Of a stretch of DNA of 64,000 bases, positions 62,041-64,000 are shown in pieces. Source of the DNA: Turritopsis dohrnii (taxonomy: Eukaryota > Cnidaria > Hydrozoa > Anthoathecata > Oceaniidae); NCBI GenBank assembly GCA_027922465.2, contig BQMF02000254.1:414613-478612 (forward strand), written 5' to 3'. How positions within the stretch are numbered: the stretch's first letter is position 1; the number at the start of each line of letters is the position of its first letter. The notes beneath the pieces were generated by a model that saw only the letters and a list, made by a program, of their open reading frames with translations, searched no databases and was not told where the DNA came from. Both the position numbers and the translations under genes were made by a program.

Positions 62041-64000
62041 TCTTGCCTTGACGTAGAAACGAATTCTGAAAAGAAGTTACCACTTGGTATAGCCTATGTG
62101 TACCTATACGAAGTGGTTCCTTTTTATCTAAAGGATCGTTCACGGGAATTTACCCGTTGGTGTCTGTTGCCTTAACGTAGGAACGAATTCTGAGAAGAAG
62201 TTGCCACTTGGTATAGCCTATGTGTACCTATACGAAGTGGTTCCTTCTTATCTAAAGGATCGTTCACGGGAATTTACCAGTTGGTGTCTGTTGCGTTGAC
62301 GTAGAAACGAATTCTGAGAAGAAGTTGCCACTTGGTATAGCCTATGTGTACCTATACGAAGTGGTTCCTTTTTATCTAAAGGATCGTTCACGGGAATTTA
62401 CCCGTTGGTGTCTGTTGCCTTGACGTAGAAACGAATTCTGAAAGGAAGTTACCACTTGGTATAGCCTATGTGTACCTGTACGAAGTGGTTCCTTTTTATC
62501 TAAAGGATCGTTCACGGGAATTTACCAGTGGGTGTCTGTTGCCTTGACGTAGAAACGAATTCTGAGAAGAAGTTACCACTTGGTATAGCCTATGTGTACC
62601 TATACGAAGTGGTTCCTTTTTATCTAAAAGATCGTTCACGGGAATTTACCGGTTGGTGTCTGTTGCCTAGACGTAGAAACAAATTCTGAGAAGAAGTTAC
62701 CACTTGGTATGGCCTATGTGTACCTGTACGAAGTGGTTGCTTTTTATCTAAAGGATCGTTCACGGGAATTTACCCGTTGGTGTCTGTTGCCTAGACGTAG
62801 AAACAAATTCTGAGAAGAACTTACCACTTGGTATGGCCTATGTGTACCTGTACGAAGTGGTTCCTTTTTATCTAAAGGATCGTTCACGGGAATTTACCAT
62901 TTGGTGTCTGTTGCCTTGACGTAGAAACGAATTCTGAGAAGAAGTTACCACTTGGTATAGCCTATGTGTACCTATACGAAGTGGTTCCTTTTTATCTAAA
63001 GGATCGTTCACGGGAATTTACCCGTTGGTGTTTCTTGCCTTGACGTAGAAACGAATTCTGAGAAGAAGTTACCACTTGGTATAGCCTATGTGTACCTATA
63101 CAAAGTGGTTCCTTTTTATCTAAAGGATCGTTCACGGGAATTTACCCGTTGGTGTCTGTTGCCTTGACGTAGAAACGAATTCTGAGAAGAAGTTGCCACT
63201 TGGTATAGCCTATGTGTACCTGTACGAAGTGGTTCCTTTTTATCTAAAGGAGCGTTCACGGGAATTTACCCGTTGGTGTCTGTTGCCTAGACGTAGAAAC
63301 AAATTCTGAGAAGAACTTACCACTTGGTATGGCCTATGTGTACCTGTACGAAGTAGTTCCTTTTTATCTAAAGGATCGTTCACGGGAATTTACCATTTGG
63401 TGTCTGTTGCCTTGACGTAGAAACGAATTCTGAGAAGAAGTTACCACTTGGTATAGCCTATGTGTACCTATACGAAGTGGTTCCTTTTTATCTAAAGGAT
63501 CGTTCACGGGAATTTACCCGTTGGTGTTTCTTGCCTTGACGTAGAAACGAATTCTGAGAAGAAGTTACCACTTGGTATAGCCTATGTGCACCTATACAAA
63601 GTGGTTCCTTTTTATCTAAAGGATCGTTCACGGGAATTTACCCTTTGGTGTCTGTTGCCTTGACGTAGAAACGAATTCTGAGAAGAAGTTGCCACTTGGT
63701 ATAGCCTATGTGTACCTGTACGAAGTGGTTCCTTTTTATCTAAAGGATCGTTCACGGGAATTTACCAGTTGGTGTCTGTTGCCTAGGCGTAGAAACGAAT
63801 TCTGAGAAGAAGTTACCACTTGGTATAGCCTATGTGTACCTATACAAAGTGGTTCCTTTTTATCTAAAGGATCGTTCACGGGAATTTACCAGTGGGTGTC
63901 TGTTGCCTTGACGTAGAAACGAATTCTGAGAAGAAGTTACCACTTGGTATAGCCTATGTGTACCTATACGAAGTGGTTCTTTTTTATCTAAAGGATCGTT
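62040..64000. repeat. Tandem satellite, exact 124-bp period, about 16 monomers, continuing past the window
   Basis: The landmark acg-tag(a/g)aac recurs at 62051, 62175, 62299, 62423, 62547, 62671, 62795, 62919, 63043, 63167, 63291, 63415, 63539, 63663, 63787 and 63911, that is, every 124 bp without indels. Each monomer has a dyad (ACCACTTGGTATA, 13-bp spacer, TATACGAAGTGGT), a 'ttatctaaaggatcgttcac' block and a 'gaattctga' site. Variants recur every four monomers in the second half. There is no coding function. Confidence 0.95.

Noticed and set aside
62079..62117. A true loxP site or vector contamination
   Set aside because: The spacer is 13 bp instead of 8, the outer arm bases differ, and the motif is part of every satellite monomer.
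62040..64000. CRISPR-like regular repeats
   Set aside because: The whole 124-bp unit is conserved, with no unique spacers, and the genome is eukaryotic. It is a satellite array.

Overview
The window is animal nuclear DNA: A+T-rich (roughly two thirds by eye), with intron-split genes, consensus GT/AG junctions and dense transposon content. Secreted/membrane modules (uromodulin-type D8C, SEA, EGF), a Death domain, and Helentron, BEL/Pao and RAG1-N-terminus-like elements point to an aquatic invertebrate. A cnidarian, possibly a hydrozoan, is my best guess, but nothing here proves it. All calls come from reading the sequence; no database search was run.

Host genes. (1) 2562-16167 (+): a type I membrane protein with D8C-type Cys-rich modules, a Thr-rich mucin stalk, a second D8C, a SEA domain, a calcium-binding EGF, one membrane span and a Tyr-containing tail. 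(2) 32505-20372 (-): a large multidomain protein assembled by phase-consistent splicing, in the order possible CARD-like region, Death domain, P-loop helicase-like NTPase, fibronectin III, two short QPSN-type linker exons, ankyrin repeats. It looks like an intracellular signalling or sensor protein. Its FN3/helicase junction is partly duplicated at 1-645.

Mobile DNA. 5857-13254 is an apparently intact P-superfamily transposon with 39-bp perfect TIRs. It carries two convergent spliced genes (a transposase with a zinc-finger N-terminus and a C2H2-like accessory protein) and sits in an intron that splits the SEA domain of gene 1. 27039-29694 is a decayed Ty3/gypsy element with very short LTRs, inside an intron of gene 2. 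33829-36480 is a decayed BEL/Pao element split by a foldback element. 44603-49288 is an N-RAG-TP-like DNA transposon encoding a RAG1-N-terminal-like zinc/RING region ahead of a transposase, now broken by stops and frameshifts. 52443-60540 is a decayed Helentron (Rep, Pif1-like helicase, endonuclease) containing a nested Mutator-like element (70-bp TIRs, 9-bp TSD) and a tRNA-derived SINE. Several MITEs, a short Helentron-type derivative and a Harbinger scrap fill the rest.

The right end (about 62040-64000 and beyond) is a tandem satellite with an exact 124-bp period, a partial 4-monomer (496-bp) higher-order pattern and a loxP-like dyad in every monomer.

The most interesting items are the two-gene P-like element, the Death-helicase-FN3-ankyrin gene, the RAG1-N-like transposon and the dyad-bearing satellite.
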